Shown here one piece after another: positions 10,421-22,190 of a stretch of 64,000 bases of DNA. Numbering within the stretch: position 1 is the first letter of the stretch; every line of letters starts with the position of its first letter. The stretch is from Dermatemys mawii. Taxonomy: Eukaryota > Chordata > Testudines > Dermatemydidae. The stretch covers positions 65,375,680-65,439,679 of the forward strand of contig ML677341.1 of NCBI GenBank assembly GCA_007922305.1, read 5' to 3'. The translations under genes and the position numbers were made by a program. The notes under the pieces are model-generated. The model had not been told where the DNA came from. It ran no database searches and was given only the letters and a program-made list of their open reading frames with translations.

Positions 10421-12123
10421 CATGTTTAATTGGTTATATGTTCCTGTATTTTGATAATTAATAATGGTTGGTGTGGCTTTTCTAATTTACATTGTACACA
10501 CAAATAATGAACTATATACCAGTACAAAACAATGGAAATTAGCTTGGGTGTAAAATTGCAAATGGCTGCTGTGAGATCCTATAATGTTTAAGGAAAAGTT
10601 GTGTGAAGGAGTGAGCTATGTTGTAAGGATTGGTAGTAATAGTATATAGAAATTACAGAATTTATGTCTGCATATGTCTGTTTTGTACTAAGTTTATGGT
10701 CAGCTTTAAGGCTGCCTATTGTTTCTTTAGGATGATACCAGAGATATGTTGGTTGTGGGTGGTAAAAGAGAGGTAGTTGAGGTGTAAAGAGGAACTGGTT
10801 AGTGTAGTATAGACAGGCAGTTGAATGACTTAAATGTTTATTTTGTGCTTTTTCCAGTTTGTGCTGGACCGTTGGAGGAATATGCAGTCCTGCGGGAAAA
10901 CAATACATACCCCTGTAATTAAGGAATATATCCTAAGGCATTCACACAAGGGGAATGAATTAAGATTGTCCAGGCAATTCTAATTCTGACATTTCTTACT
11001 CTTGAGTACTTGACTTTGCAACATTCATTTCATGCTGTTTTGGTAAGAACTGTCTCTCCCTATTGGTTTGGAGTCATGCAAGTGATGTTTTGTTTAGGAA
11101 ATAATTCCTACCAGAATAAAGAAGTGCTATTGTGTTACTGTTTTTATGCAGTATCTTGTTAAAACCTTTCAGACTAGTGAACAATTAAGGATATTCTCCC
11201 TATATTAGTACCATCACAGTTGTGTCTGTGATTTTTATTGTATTTGGCATTGACCTCATAAAGAAACAGGAGTTGAAAAATCATTGGCGATTGTTACTGA
11301 CAAATTACATTTATTCCTGAGACTGATGAACGGGTGCCTTTTCTGAGATGTATTGTGTGCTACATATAAGAAACAATATATGTTAGAAATCCATTCTTAT
11401 TATCGAAAAAGATATTTTTAGTGCAGGTTGTTAATATTATATTATTAGTGTTATTAATTAAGCATTTTTAAACCTATGGCAAAGTCTTATTTCTCCCCAA
11501 ATAGAATAGCTTGTTTTTTATGATACGTAAGACAAGCTTTTTTTAGTTATCTTAATCCTTGCACTAATGGGGAACAGCACATGTAATTGGCATCTCTGCA
11601 ATGAGATGGAGGTGAGGCTCTTCAGTTTGGCCATAGGTCTTCCTCGCAACTTAGTATCACATTATGAAATACAACACTTTAATTGTTAATCAGTGTTTAG
11701 TTTACATTGGAATAATGGTTGATTGCTCCACTCCCCTACATTCTCCCAAGCTGGAGAAATCTTGCTTTGAAACCATATGGTCATCTGAGAGAAACTGAAC
11801 TCAGTATCAAACTGAAAACCCCAAATTTTTAGATTTGTGTGTCATGAAGCCTCAAATAGTGCACACACTCATGTTAATTCCATTGAACTTGCATGAGTAA
11901 GAGGTTGACGAATAAGCTCTAATAATGTAAAACATAACACTATGTTAACAGGAAGGTGAAGAGAAGGAATGGGAAATCTATGAGCTGAAGGAGAGAAGCT
12001 ATCAGGACAGGTTAAAATTGCTCTGCAAAACTAATTCCAGTAAATTGAGCTCATGAAATCATAGGATGACAAATTTTGCCTGCCATATTTCAGAGTAGTA
12101 TTTTGCTCCCTGGGTAATCAGAT
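10421..12123. other. intergenic, no feature recognised
   Basis: AT-rich unique sequence. The short ORFs lack any family motif, and no repeat family is recognised. Confidence 0.5.
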
Positions 12124-12408
12124 AGCATGTCTATACTTGGAGACAGAGGTGCGATATCCAGCTTGAGGAGACATCCTCATGCTAGCTCTCATTGAGCTAG
12201 TACCCTAAAACAGAGTGTCGCTGTGGCACATAAATTGTGGGATGAGCTAGTCGTCACGAATACATGCGCAGGGTCTGTCAGGCATGTGCTTAGGGCAGCT
12301 AGCCCATCATGCTGTGCACTGTTTTAGTGCACTGGCTCAATGAGAGCTGGCATAAATATGTCTCTTCAAGTTGTAATCACATCCCCAGGTGCCAGTGTAG
12401 ACATATCC
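12124..12408. mobile_element. fold-back (MITE-like) element
   Basis: Starts GCATGTCTATACTTGG and ends CCAGTGTAGACATATCC, which are imperfect inverted repeats. Internal arms also pair (GCTAGCTCTCATTGAGC against CTCAATGAGAGCTGGC). The same family is seen at 35421-35870. Confidence 0.65.
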
Positions 12409-13403
12409 ATTGATTTCAAAGGGGCTACTCATGGAGAAAGGACTTCTTATCTGAGTAAAATCCAGAGGGATTACATTGAAGGTTTCTGTGTTGTTTCTTT
12501 GCTTTCTCTACATGCTCAAGAATGGGATGGCAGCTAAAAGCAGATTCAGAAAAAGCTCTAAAAATTTGTTGTTGTTATGAATATATTTCCAATGGAAAAG
12601 TAGTAAATGTCTGGAGCAAGCATGGTACTTCAATCAAAATTATCTTTGTATTACTGAACAAACTAAGCATGGAAAGAATGGTAAGTACAGTATGAGCTGC
12701 TTATTTTAAAGCTTTGTCGTGGGTAATAGAGACTTGTGTGCAACAAATAGTTAGACTTAACCATTATTGTTCTTCTTACTCTTTCAGCGTGATTTGTTTT
12801 TCTCAGTTATGAGCAAAACTGGGCAAGACTAGTACAGATAAAAAAAAATTGTTAAAAACCGCATCCTGCATGGTAAGGTAAATTTATTATGAAGATAATT
12901 TTAAAGCCACATTACTGATTATATAGACATACTTAACCTTTTCTCGTTGCACTCTGCAAATAGTGTATCTTAATTCGTAGGTCTTTATCCTCAGCTGCTC
13001 TAGAGCTTCATTTGGTGCAGCTGGGAAGGGAGGAGGGCAAAAATGGCTATGTGTTTCTCTGGTTCCCGGTGTTGCGGGGGGGTCTTTTCGGCCCCCAGCA
13101 TAACTTCAGAGCAGGCCTGAGGGTGATCTAAGCTATCACAGTTTATCATGGCCTCCTAGGGATTTCCAGAGCAGTGAGTCCTGTTATGTTTGCTTACAAC
13201 ACATTGTGCCCCCTGATGTCTGGGGATGGTAGGGAGGGACAGGCAGGAATATTTTGACATCTAAGAGAATACTTCACTGCCCATTTAGAGCTGCTTTAAA
13301 GACCCTTTGTGGCCTGAAGTGGAACGATGGGACAGGACTGGGTAAAGGATTTGGTCCTTACTGATTTGAATTGGAGTTTTTTCTTCGAAAAAGTACTCTA
13401 GGT
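12409..13403. other. intergenic, no feature recognised
   Basis: Mostly AT-rich. A short GC-richer patch at about 13015-13240 contains GGGGGG and CCCCC runs of unknown origin. Confidence 0.4.
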
Positions 13404-13645
13404 TTGAGTCATTGATTGTAAGGCCAGAAGGCACTATTATGATAATGTAATTTGGTATCCCCCATAACACAGGACATAGAACCTAACCCAGTAATTTCTG
13501 CATCAAGCCCTTAATTTCTGTTTGAGGTATAGCATATCTTTTAGAAAGCCATCCATTCCTGATGTATGGAGAATCCACCATGTCTATATGTATCTTGATA
13601 AACTGGTCCAATAGCTTGAATCCCTGCTCTTTTGCAGTTTTTAAA
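13404..13645 (-). mobile_element. CR1-type LINE 3' fragment
   Basis: Contains the reverse-strand CR1 tail pattern (GTAAGGCCAGAAGGCACTATTATGA, split here by drift) followed by ATAACACAGGACATAGAACC. The same tail type occurs at 45296-45380. No coding part remains. Confidence 0.6.
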
Positions 13646-15399
13646 TGTTATTTTCCTGTCTTTGTCTCAAGGGTGTAAAAATAAAACTATTCTAAAGAAT
13701 TGAACTTTACTATCATCATTACTCATAGAAAATATAGTTTTCCATATATTAGGACCCCACAGTATGCTAAAATTCAGAATCCAGCAAATATCAGGACCCT
13801 GAAACTCATTTGTGTAACCAGGCGTTCTGGATAGAATACCTCACTTTATCATGCTTTAAAAAAGACTAGGCAAACAATTTATGGAACTCCTTTGGATCTA
13901 GAAGAGATCTTTTGTTTAATTTTGTGGTGTGTCAAGAAAGTCCTTGAACAAATTCTGCTGTGCTTGTGGATTTGGAGCCTATGGCCTGATTTGCACAAGG
14001 TGGCTGCTTGGTGCCTGATTTTCTAAATGTGCTCAGTCCACAGCCTCTGAAAATCAGCTCCCTTTAAAGGATCTCAAAATAAACACCCAAATATTGAAAC
14101 ACCTAGAATCACTAGTCACTCTTGACATTTTAAACCCAGGTGCACCACAAAGAAGTATACAGAGTCCTTACTCATCAAGACGGGGGTGTACAGCACATAT
14201 ACACCTGCCTACCAAATATGTGCCAAGTGTTCACCATGATGTGTAAGAGATTAAAGAACTTCAGAATAGTATGTGGACTATTCGTGTAAAAAGAGATTGC
14301 AGGATCACAATGATCTCTCTGAACATAATCCAATATGTTACATCTTGTAATTCACACTTGGGTACTTTTTCTCCTTTCTGAGAAGGACCATGCCATAAAT
14401 GCAGGTACCTGCTTTGATTTTTTAAAACTTTCCATGAAAAGAGAAGACAAAGCCTGCTTTATTATAGTACCATTTTCCCCAGAAGAGGATGGATAGCTGA
14501 ATGTTAGTACAAGTGTTCTACACGTGCATGCCTGATAATACCAGAAGTAGAAGAATCTAAATACAGAAAGAAGCAGTATTTTAACTTAATCTCACCAAGA
14601 CAGGGAAGAGGGCCTTCCACTTGTTGATTTTGGAGAATGCAGGATTAGCACAACTAAAAGACTGAAAACAGAAATCACAACAATGAATATACATATGAAA
14701 AATTAGATCAATGGTATGTCAAATTAATCAGATGTCTCAAACATGCTTGTGATGAAGAATGAGAAAAATAAAATCTCTGTTTTTTTAGATGTTCACTGTT
14801 TACTAGTCTAAAAAAGGTGCAGCCTTGTGATTTATGTCTCATCCCCCACCCCCCCATCAAACAGTGACCAATTTTTCTCAGTTTGTCTCGGATGCATTTA
14901 CAGACAGAAGCAAACAAACAAACAAACAAGAAACCCCGACCTGATGTGCTGTGTACAATAGAGAGAAGAAATGTGACTAGCTGTGTGGGAGGGATCACTT
15001 GGTTCTTAGATATAATGCTGGGTACACCTCCTCAGGAGCTGCATAAGAGTTCCTTGTGGCAAGGAACAGAGTGTTCTGCTTAGCAGGATGTAACATAAAA
15101 GCAAAGACAGTAAGCCGCTCTTTTAGAACTAAGCAGTAGGTTAATGCGAGAGCCTGAGCCTGCAGAGGACGATGCTAACATTCAATGTTCTGCACTTTAA
15201 CTTGTTCTGTGGCTCTTTAAAATATGCAAGCAAGTCTTTTTTTACAAAAAAAAATGAGGCATAATTTGTTGTAAGGTCGTTGCCACATTAAATTGGTAAA
15301 GACCCAATTATAAAAAGGTGCGCAACCTGTGTCAAGGGCCTTCATGCAATGGCCTTCATCCTTGGAGCAGCATTCCCCCCACCCTCCTCAAATGATATA
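13646..15399. other. intergenic with small old repeats
   Basis: Holds a copy of the GATTTTC/GAAAATC small repeat at about 13986-14100 and a (CAAA)n run at 14911-14930. The rest is unique AT-rich sequence. Confidence 0.4.
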
Positions 15400-16376
15400 A
15401 AATTATTATATTTAAGACCCAGACAAACTGCAAAGAGCTACAAAATGCTCTCTCAAAACTTGGTGACCAGGCAACAAAATGGCAGATGAAATTTAATGTT
15501 GATAAATGCAAAGTAATGCACACTGGAAAGCATAATCCCAACTATACATATAAAACTGATGGGACCTAAATTAGCTGTTACCACTCAAGAAAAAGATCTT
15601 GGAGTCATTGTGGATAGTTCTCTGAAAACATCCACTCAGTGTGCAGTGACATGAAAAAAAGCAAACAGAATGCTGGGAATAATTAATAAAGGGATAGATA
15701 ATAGGACAGAAAATATCATGTTGCCTCTATATAAATTCATGGTACTCCCACATCTTAAATACTGTGTGCAGATATGGTTGCCCATCTCAAAAAATATTGG
15801 AAAAGGTTCAGAAAAGGGCAACAAAAATGATTAGGGGTCTGGAATGGCTGCCGTGTGAGGAGAGATTAATAAGACTGGAACCTTTTAGCCTGGAAAAGAG
15901 ATGGCTAAGGGGAGATATGATTGAGGTCTATAAAATCCTGACTGGAATAGAGAAAGTAGAAAAGGAAGTGTTCTTTACTACTTCTCATAACACAAGAAGC
16001 AGGGTTCACCAAATAAAATTAATAAGCAGCAGGTTTAAAACAAACAAAAGAAAGTATTTCTTCACACAACACACCGTCAACCTGTGGAACTCCTTGCCAG
16101 AGGATGTTGTGACGGCCAAGACCATAACAGGGTTCAAAAAAGAACAAGATAAATTCATGGACGATATGTCTATCAATGGCTATTAGCCAGGATGGGCAGG
16201 AATGGTGTCCCTAGCCTTTGTTTTTGAGAGACTGGGAATGAGCGACAGGATGGATCTTTTAATCATTACCTGTTCTGTTCATTCTGTCTGGGGCACTGGC
16301 ATGGGCCGCTGTCAGAAGACAGGATACTGGGCCAAATGGATCTTTGGCCTGACCCAGTAGAGCAGTTATGTTCTCA
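15400..16376 (+). mobile_element. CR1/L3 LINE, 3' part of reverse transcriptase ORF plus tail
   Basis: The 5' portion is coding-derived (WQMKFNVDKCKVMHTGK readable) but broken by stops and frame changes. From 15764 to 16186 one frame remains open for 140 codons. It shows the CR1/L3 C-terminal pattern KVQKRATKMIRGLEWL, SLEKRWLRGDMIEVYKI and VNLWNSLPEDVV, ending INGY and a stop. The 3' tail ends near 16376 with the turtle CR1 signature GACCCAGTAGAGCAG...TTATGTTCT. It is 5'-truncated, lacks the catalytic core and is dead. Confidence 0.9.
15764..16186 (+). pseudogene. CR1 reverse transcriptase C-terminal remnant
   Basis: An uninterrupted 140-codon frame within the LINE copy. It covers only the C-terminal domain after the polymerase core, so it cannot act alone. 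The first Met is internal to the family, not a true start. Confidence 0.85.
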
Positions 16377-16752
16377 TCCCCGAAAAGTCCTGCGGAGAGC
16401 ACTCCATAGGTCAGGATCATTGCTGAGGGAGTGGATAGAGACTGAGGGGTGAGGTTAGAGAGACACACCTTCTTTCTGGCTCCACATAGTTGAGTTAGTC
16501 TGAAACTGTATGGTCTTTTCTGCAGAGACTTTCCTGTCATTGTCCCCTGGGTTTAGTCACAGACAGCTGCAGTGCCTGATAGCCAGGGTCTGACAGAGCC
16601 ATGCTGCCAGGGAACCAGACAGGATGATGCCAGGAGACAGAGCTAATGAAGAAACGTGTCTGCTTCTCCCACATCAGAAAAGGCTGGGAGCTGGTCCCCA
16701 AATCTGGTAAATCCCAGAAGATCTGCTGGTGACTCTCTCCAGGTTTGGGTAC
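16377..16752. other. spacer between CR1 and LTR
   Basis: GC content near 50 percent, higher than the surroundings. It contains CTGACAGAGCCATGCTGCC-like sequence that may itself be repeat-derived, but I cannot assign it. Confidence 0.3.
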
Positions 16753-17418
16753 TGTGACAGAGTCAGACCAGAAGGATATAGAAGAGTGCTGGAAGGCAGG
16801 TATATTAGTCTCAGGATGTGCAGGTCCCTGTTCCCTGGATAGCCAAACAAAGGCTACTCCAGGCCAATCAAGACACCTGGGGCCAATTAAGAACCTTCTA
16901 GAAAGGAGCAGAAACAGCTAGCCTGATTGGGACACCTGAAGCCAATCAGGGACTGGCTGAAACCAGATAAAAACCTCCCAGTTAGTCAGGTGGCTGTGGG
17001 TGTCAGGAGCTGTGAGAGGAAGTTGTGCTGTTGGTGAGACTGAGTGGTGGACAACGTATCATCCAGAAGGAAGGAAGGAGGCCCTGAGGTAAGGGTGAAG
17101 TGGAGTTTGAAGAAGCAGAGACTGCTGTGGGGAAGTAGCCCAGGGAATTGTATTGTGTTTTGTGCCTAAAAGGTCAGCCATCTTAGCTGATACTATTAGG
17201 GTCCCTGGGCTGGAGCCTGGAGTAGAGGGTGGGCCCGGGCTCCCCCCTTTTTTTCCACCTTCCATACTGGCCTGTGATGAAGGTAACTCACTAGGCGGTG
17301 ACTCTTGCCAATTATACTGAGAAAGGGAGGTCACTCTGGGGCCTAGATGAGTTTCTGAGGCCCCTAAATCTGCCAGGAAGCACAGGACCCACAAGTACAA
17401 ACTTGGAGCTTTGTCACA
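16753..17418. mobile_element. solo LTR of an endogenous retrovirus-type element
   Basis: 666 bases beginning TGTGACAGAG and ending TTGTCACA, so the ends are a short inverted repeat of TG...CA type. Flanks are GTAC on the left and GTGC on the right, a possible 4-bp target duplication with one change. It contains an ACCAGATAAAAACC TATA-like site and a GGTGGGCCCGGG segment. No internal viral genes are present. Element class is inferred from the end structure and from recall of turtle repeats. Confidence 0.6.
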
Positions 17419-17694
17419 GTGCATATCCCTTGGCATCTTCCATATGAACAACATGGTATGATAAGTGATGTGGGGGATTATTTTTGAAGGTTGCTCACAG
17501 ATTTCCTCCTAGTGGTTTGCCTCAGGCGGAAATGATCTGGCCCAATATTTTGTAATTTCCTACATTGTGTTTAAATGCAGACTCATCAGTTTACCTGAAG
17601 AAGACATATTAATACATGGCTTTTCAGAGAAAACAGGCCTCATTTCAATGAAATAAATTCTCTAATAATGGATAATGCTCGGGAATTGGAGTCT
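17419..17694. other. short unique spacer
   Basis: Nothing recognised. Confidence 0.3.
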
Positions 17695-17704
17695 ATAAAT
17701 GTGT

Positions 17705-17797
17705 AAATAAGACGAGGAAGACTTTGTAGCACCTTAGAGACTAACCAGTTTATTTCAGCATAAACTTTCGTGGGCTATAGCCCACTTCATCGGATGC
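17705..17797 (-). mobile_element. short retroposon with 10-bp target duplication
   Basis: A 93-base copy of a repeat common in turtles, with the cores CACCTTAGAGACTAACCAG and CCACTTCATCGGATGC and a small palindrome GTGGGCTATAGCCCAC. The direct repeat ATAAATGTGT flanks it (17695-17704 and 17798-17807), which points to insertion by LINE machinery. Orientation is tentative. Confidence 0.7.
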
Positions 17798-17807
17798 ATA
17801 AATGTGT

Positions 17808-20355
17808 GTATATTTAAATCTGCAGACTACCCAGTATTTTAAATATAGATCATTTTAAGAATCTCCCGTTTCACCCATGAAACCCCATTTAAGTCAGCCA
17901 GGATGCACAGGTGTAGGGCAAAATTTTGACTTCATTTTGTTACTTCTCTCATAGAATTAATACATTTCTATATGAATGTAGAGGTTCCCAAGACACTAGG
18001 GGAGTGGGTGGCTTTGGATAATAAATAATGGACAAAATCCTGAAATCGTGAACACATAGCCCGACAGTGTCTGATAGGCACTAGTCCATGTTGGGGGTGA
18101 TGGTGAGCTCCAACGGGACTATTCTTCACCTGTGTTGACCAGGAGGAAGGAGAAGGACCACAATGCCTGGGGTGGTTAATGTAGGGGAGTATTACCCGGG
18201 AGCAGTCCCTGCACTCAGAGAAGTACAAGATGTAGAATGCTTTGTGTCTTTTCCCCCATCCCAGCGCACCCCTGCTCAATGACCAATCACAATTTGACTT
18301 TCAGTTTGTACTCAGACAAGATTCCAATTGCTTGCACTGAGACAAATCTTGAGAGGTGATGAGCACTGAACAGCTCTCGTGGATTTAAAAGTTCTCAATA
18401 TCTCTCAAAATTTGGCTCCTTGAAAGTTTACACTGGGTTGGGACTTAAAGATTTGTCCCATTAAGTTCTGATGATAATCTAATGCCAATTTGTAAAGCTC
18501 ATTTGGTAATTGTTGATTTTATTTCACTTTGAATCCAATATTCTTAAATGACTTCAACTCTGTTTCTAACAATTTTCCAAAAAACACACCATACTCTTCC
18601 TACTCCTTTCATAAATTAGCTACACTGGCTTCAATTTTGCAGACTCCTGGCTGCAGAAATGCCTGTTGTCAGTGAATGTTTCTGAATTAGGAAAATAGGC
18701 ATTTTACTGCTCTTAATAAAGTAAATAGAGCACTCATCTCTGAGAATAATCCCATAGAAAAATTACCCGTAATAAATACAAATCATATATTAAGCCCATT
18801 GCTTGCATAAAATAGACATAATACAATATTGTTCATTAATTTCAAAGATTGGTGATCAAGCATATATTTTAGAGGTGGAAAAATAATCTCTTTTCTGTGC
18901 TCACTCTAAGTGAATTAACAGGAAAATAAAACACGGTGGAGCACTGCTATTTTATAAGTGACGTGGGTCCTCTCCAGAAAATATGTGTGTTTGGGGGCAG
19001 GCAATTGTTAATCAACTTTAAAGAACTTGTGCTTTTGTTGTAAAATAATCACAAGTGAGAATTCTTGTTAAAAGCAGACAACCTGTCTATCAAAATCTTC
19101 CTGTTCCCAAAGCTTGTCAGCTCATTTTTAGGTGTAAATATGGCCTGCTGGCTTTTATGTATATTTACCAAAGGCAATAGGCCCTGTCTTGCTTGCACTG
19201 ATGTCAATGGGACTTTTGCCACCGATTTCAATGTGAGTAGTATGAGGCTTAATATATTTATCACTATATTGAATCATTTAGAAGCTTGTTCTCTACCCTG
19301 ATGTTCGCCCTATTGATCCCCCTCTCCCTTCCATGCTTCCTCTTCTCCAATCACGCAGCCACTGGGAATAAATGGCTCCTCCTTGAGCTATTGCCAATGC
19401 TAAAGCATGAGATCAGGCATCATGGAAAGAGACAGAGTCAATAGAATTCTCTTCAACAACTGTGTCTTCACAGTGACCCTTTAGCATCCAGTTCACAAGG
19501 GTCATGGTCTTGGGAATGTAAATTAGCTCCTGCCCTTTAGTTTCCTGGAGATTAGAAACAAAAGCCATGTTATGGAAAAAGGAACTTCTTCTTGGATCCT
19601 TATGTCTGATTTTCTCTGAAGTGACAGTGCTGAATTTCTAGAGTAATCAAGTCCAACTATTTCTCATTCGCATATCTAACTGAGCAAATGGTGGAGAATA
19701 TCATCCATAAATATTCATCTGAATTCTAATTAGACCATATGCCCAACCCCATTCCAGTCACTTTGTGCAAATATCCAACCATCTGATTTTTACCAGCACA
19801 GGTGCTGGCCAAAAACAAAACAAAACAAAACAAAAGAAAACAAAAACAGATTTTCAAACTGTATGCTCAAATATTCAGTTAAAGCGAACTTTGAAAGGCA
19901 CATGCAATTGTAAAATAAATACTTTGCTTTGTATTGGTTAGTGAAAAAGAGAAATAATATCACTATCCGTTATATCACTAATGAACCCAGTGCAAACTGC
20001 AAATTGTCAGTCTTTTTCACAGATGATTTGCATATAATCTGCAGACCAAGAATTCCATTCTGAAGAAATTTGCCAATTCTTTCAAATAATAAATTTCAGA
20101 ATTTCACAACGTATTTGTGAGCAATTTGAAAACATAAAAAAAGTTCCTGGGGGAAAATGTCCACTGTCCAATTCTATTTTCAAATTAAAATTACACAACA
20201 TTTTAAAGACTACTTTTGAGGGAACCATATAAAACACTAGGAAAACTGTGGTACATTTTGGAGAAAAATTGTAACACACTTGAATAAATAATAACATAGA
20301 AAGTGAATAGACAACTTATAACTACTAATAGTACATAGCACTTTTATAACTTTTT
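17808..20355. other. intergenic, simple repeat only
   Basis: An (AAAAC)n run lies at 19811-19847. A remnant of the old repeat with TGATGTCAATGGGAC lies at about 19195-19235. Otherwise unique AT-rich sequence. Confidence 0.4.
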
Positions 20356-20680
20356 CATCTATAGCTGTCAGAGAACTTTACAGAGTTTGATAACCACTAT
20401 TTTTCCCATTTGGCATATGAGGATATTACGCCCCAGAAAAGTTAAGATCCATATTTTTAAAAGTGGGCCAGTGATGTTGTTGCCCAACTTGTGATTCATT
20501 GGGCCTACTTTTCAGAAGCACAGAATACCTACAACTCAAACTGAAATGAAAAGCACTGGCTACCTCTGAAAATTTTGGCCTAAATGTCACTCAACAAGTC
20601 AAAGACAAAAGAGATAGTATATTATAGACCTTTAGACTCCCAGTCAGGTGCTCTATCCATTAAAGCAGCCTATGATAGGG
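20356..20680 (-). mobile_element. MIR-like tRNA SINE, split by a nested small repeat
   Basis: Minus-strand reading at 20635-20676 gives a tRNA-like head with ATGGATAGAGCACCTGACTG. The 3' part (about 20356-20450) has the SINE-tail pattern matching a TTTTCCCATTTGGCATATGAGG plus-strand core. Between them, at about 20455-20600, sits a copy of the TTTTCAGAAG/GAAAATTTTGG small repeat, so that element is younger. Confidence 0.55.
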
Positions 20681-21049
20681 AGAAGCTGTTGCTATAGGGC
20701 CAGATTGTACCCAACACAGTGTGGGTGAGTAAGAGCGGTTGCAAGAGCCTCCTTTCCCCTTGTGTCCCTGTGCAGGGGTGGGATGCAATTAAAGTCCCTG
20801 TACGCCTAGGAGCACAGGAACTGCTTCCTCCATGCAAGACACCTCAAAGGAACAGAAGAAGTGGGACTGTGGCTCTGTCTCTAGATCTCTGCCACACTGC
20901 AGCTCTTGTTGTAAATAGTGTGTAGTCCTAAAGATGTTCTCAATGGCTCCAAGTGTGTGTCCAACTACAGGCAACTCTGGGATCAGAGGAATATAAGTGT
21001 AACTTCTGCCCATTTTTGCTTCCTGCCCTCATGAATTGTGACAAGCAGA
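20681..21049. other. short spacer, no feature recognised
   Basis: GC-moderate sequence with no supported gene. Confidence 0.3.
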
Positions 21050-22190
21050 GCTCTAGCACAATTGAGGCTTTGGGCTACCAGCAGGAGTCAGATCCACTTG
21101 CTACTGATAATGTAACTGCCTAAGAATATCTGTGATTAGGATATCCTATATTATTTAAGGTACCTTCTCTGCTATATGTCCCACTTCTGAGAGAGAACAG
21201 TTTGCCTGTGACAGGACAAAGCAATGAACTCCATGACCCATTTTCTAAACCTTTGCTTTAAAACAAGCCATGTAGTGGACATGCAACAACTCTGTTATTC
21301 CTTTCTCTGGGAGGGGTTCCCAGGTCTTCATAAAATTCCACTTTTCTATTTAACATTGAGAAGACTGTATAAGCATGATATCAGCCATTTAATGCTTTGG
21401 GTGCTGGTAAATATGTCTTCCAAATCATTCATTTTTTCTGCTAAAACCCTTGCTAAAAGCTTCTTCAGAAGCAAACTGCTTAGAAACAAACATTTAATTT
21501 CATCATCACTACAGTAATTTGAGGGATACATTATTTTGTTATAATGCTGCTTCTCATGAAAATGCATGAGTTACCAATTCTTCCTCTTGAAATATGTATA
21601 ACAGACAGGTAATAACTTTCTGAACAAGCCATTTCATTATCGCCATTGGCAAGTCAAGCTACATTTTTCCTGTCTAGTCAAACTGGACTCCTCTCATTTC
21701 TCCTCAGGCACTCACAAATACACCATACACAGTCACAAAACACTGTGGTATTCCTAACACTTGGCTGCTTCAGGCAACAACCTGTTTTGCTGATATAGTA
21801 AAACTAGCCCTGGTTTTATCATCCAAGATGATTATTTGGTTGCCTTATTTTCTTCAAAAATATATGTGAAAATAGGTTGCAAAGGGAAAAATTCATCCTA
21901 TGCACTGAGTGTCTTTCTAGCATAAAGGGGCTGCGCAAAGGGGTGCTGTTGCAGAGTTACGTTTGTGATGCTCATACCCCTTAATTCCATTAATGACCCT
22001 ACCCTAAAGCAACATAGCTGGCAGGAGTAAGCTCCACTATCTACAGATAGTGTAACAGCTAAAAATACCCATGATTAGAGTGACATGCATACAAATTAAA
22101 TTAGCTATTCTGTATAGACACAGGACAGTCTGCCTCCTGGACAGACAAAATAATGAACTCCACGACCCATTTTCCCAACCTTTGCTTTAA
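21050..22190. repeat. two diverged direct copies of an unknown unit
   Basis: The segment at about 21088-21260 (GCAGGAGTCAGATCCAC ... GAACTCCATGACCCATTTT ... ACCTTTGCTTTAA) recurs at about 22020-22190 with the same three blocks in the same order. The offset is roughly 940 bases. The intervening 0.75 kb is not obviously repeated. Element type is unknown. Confidence 0.5.
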
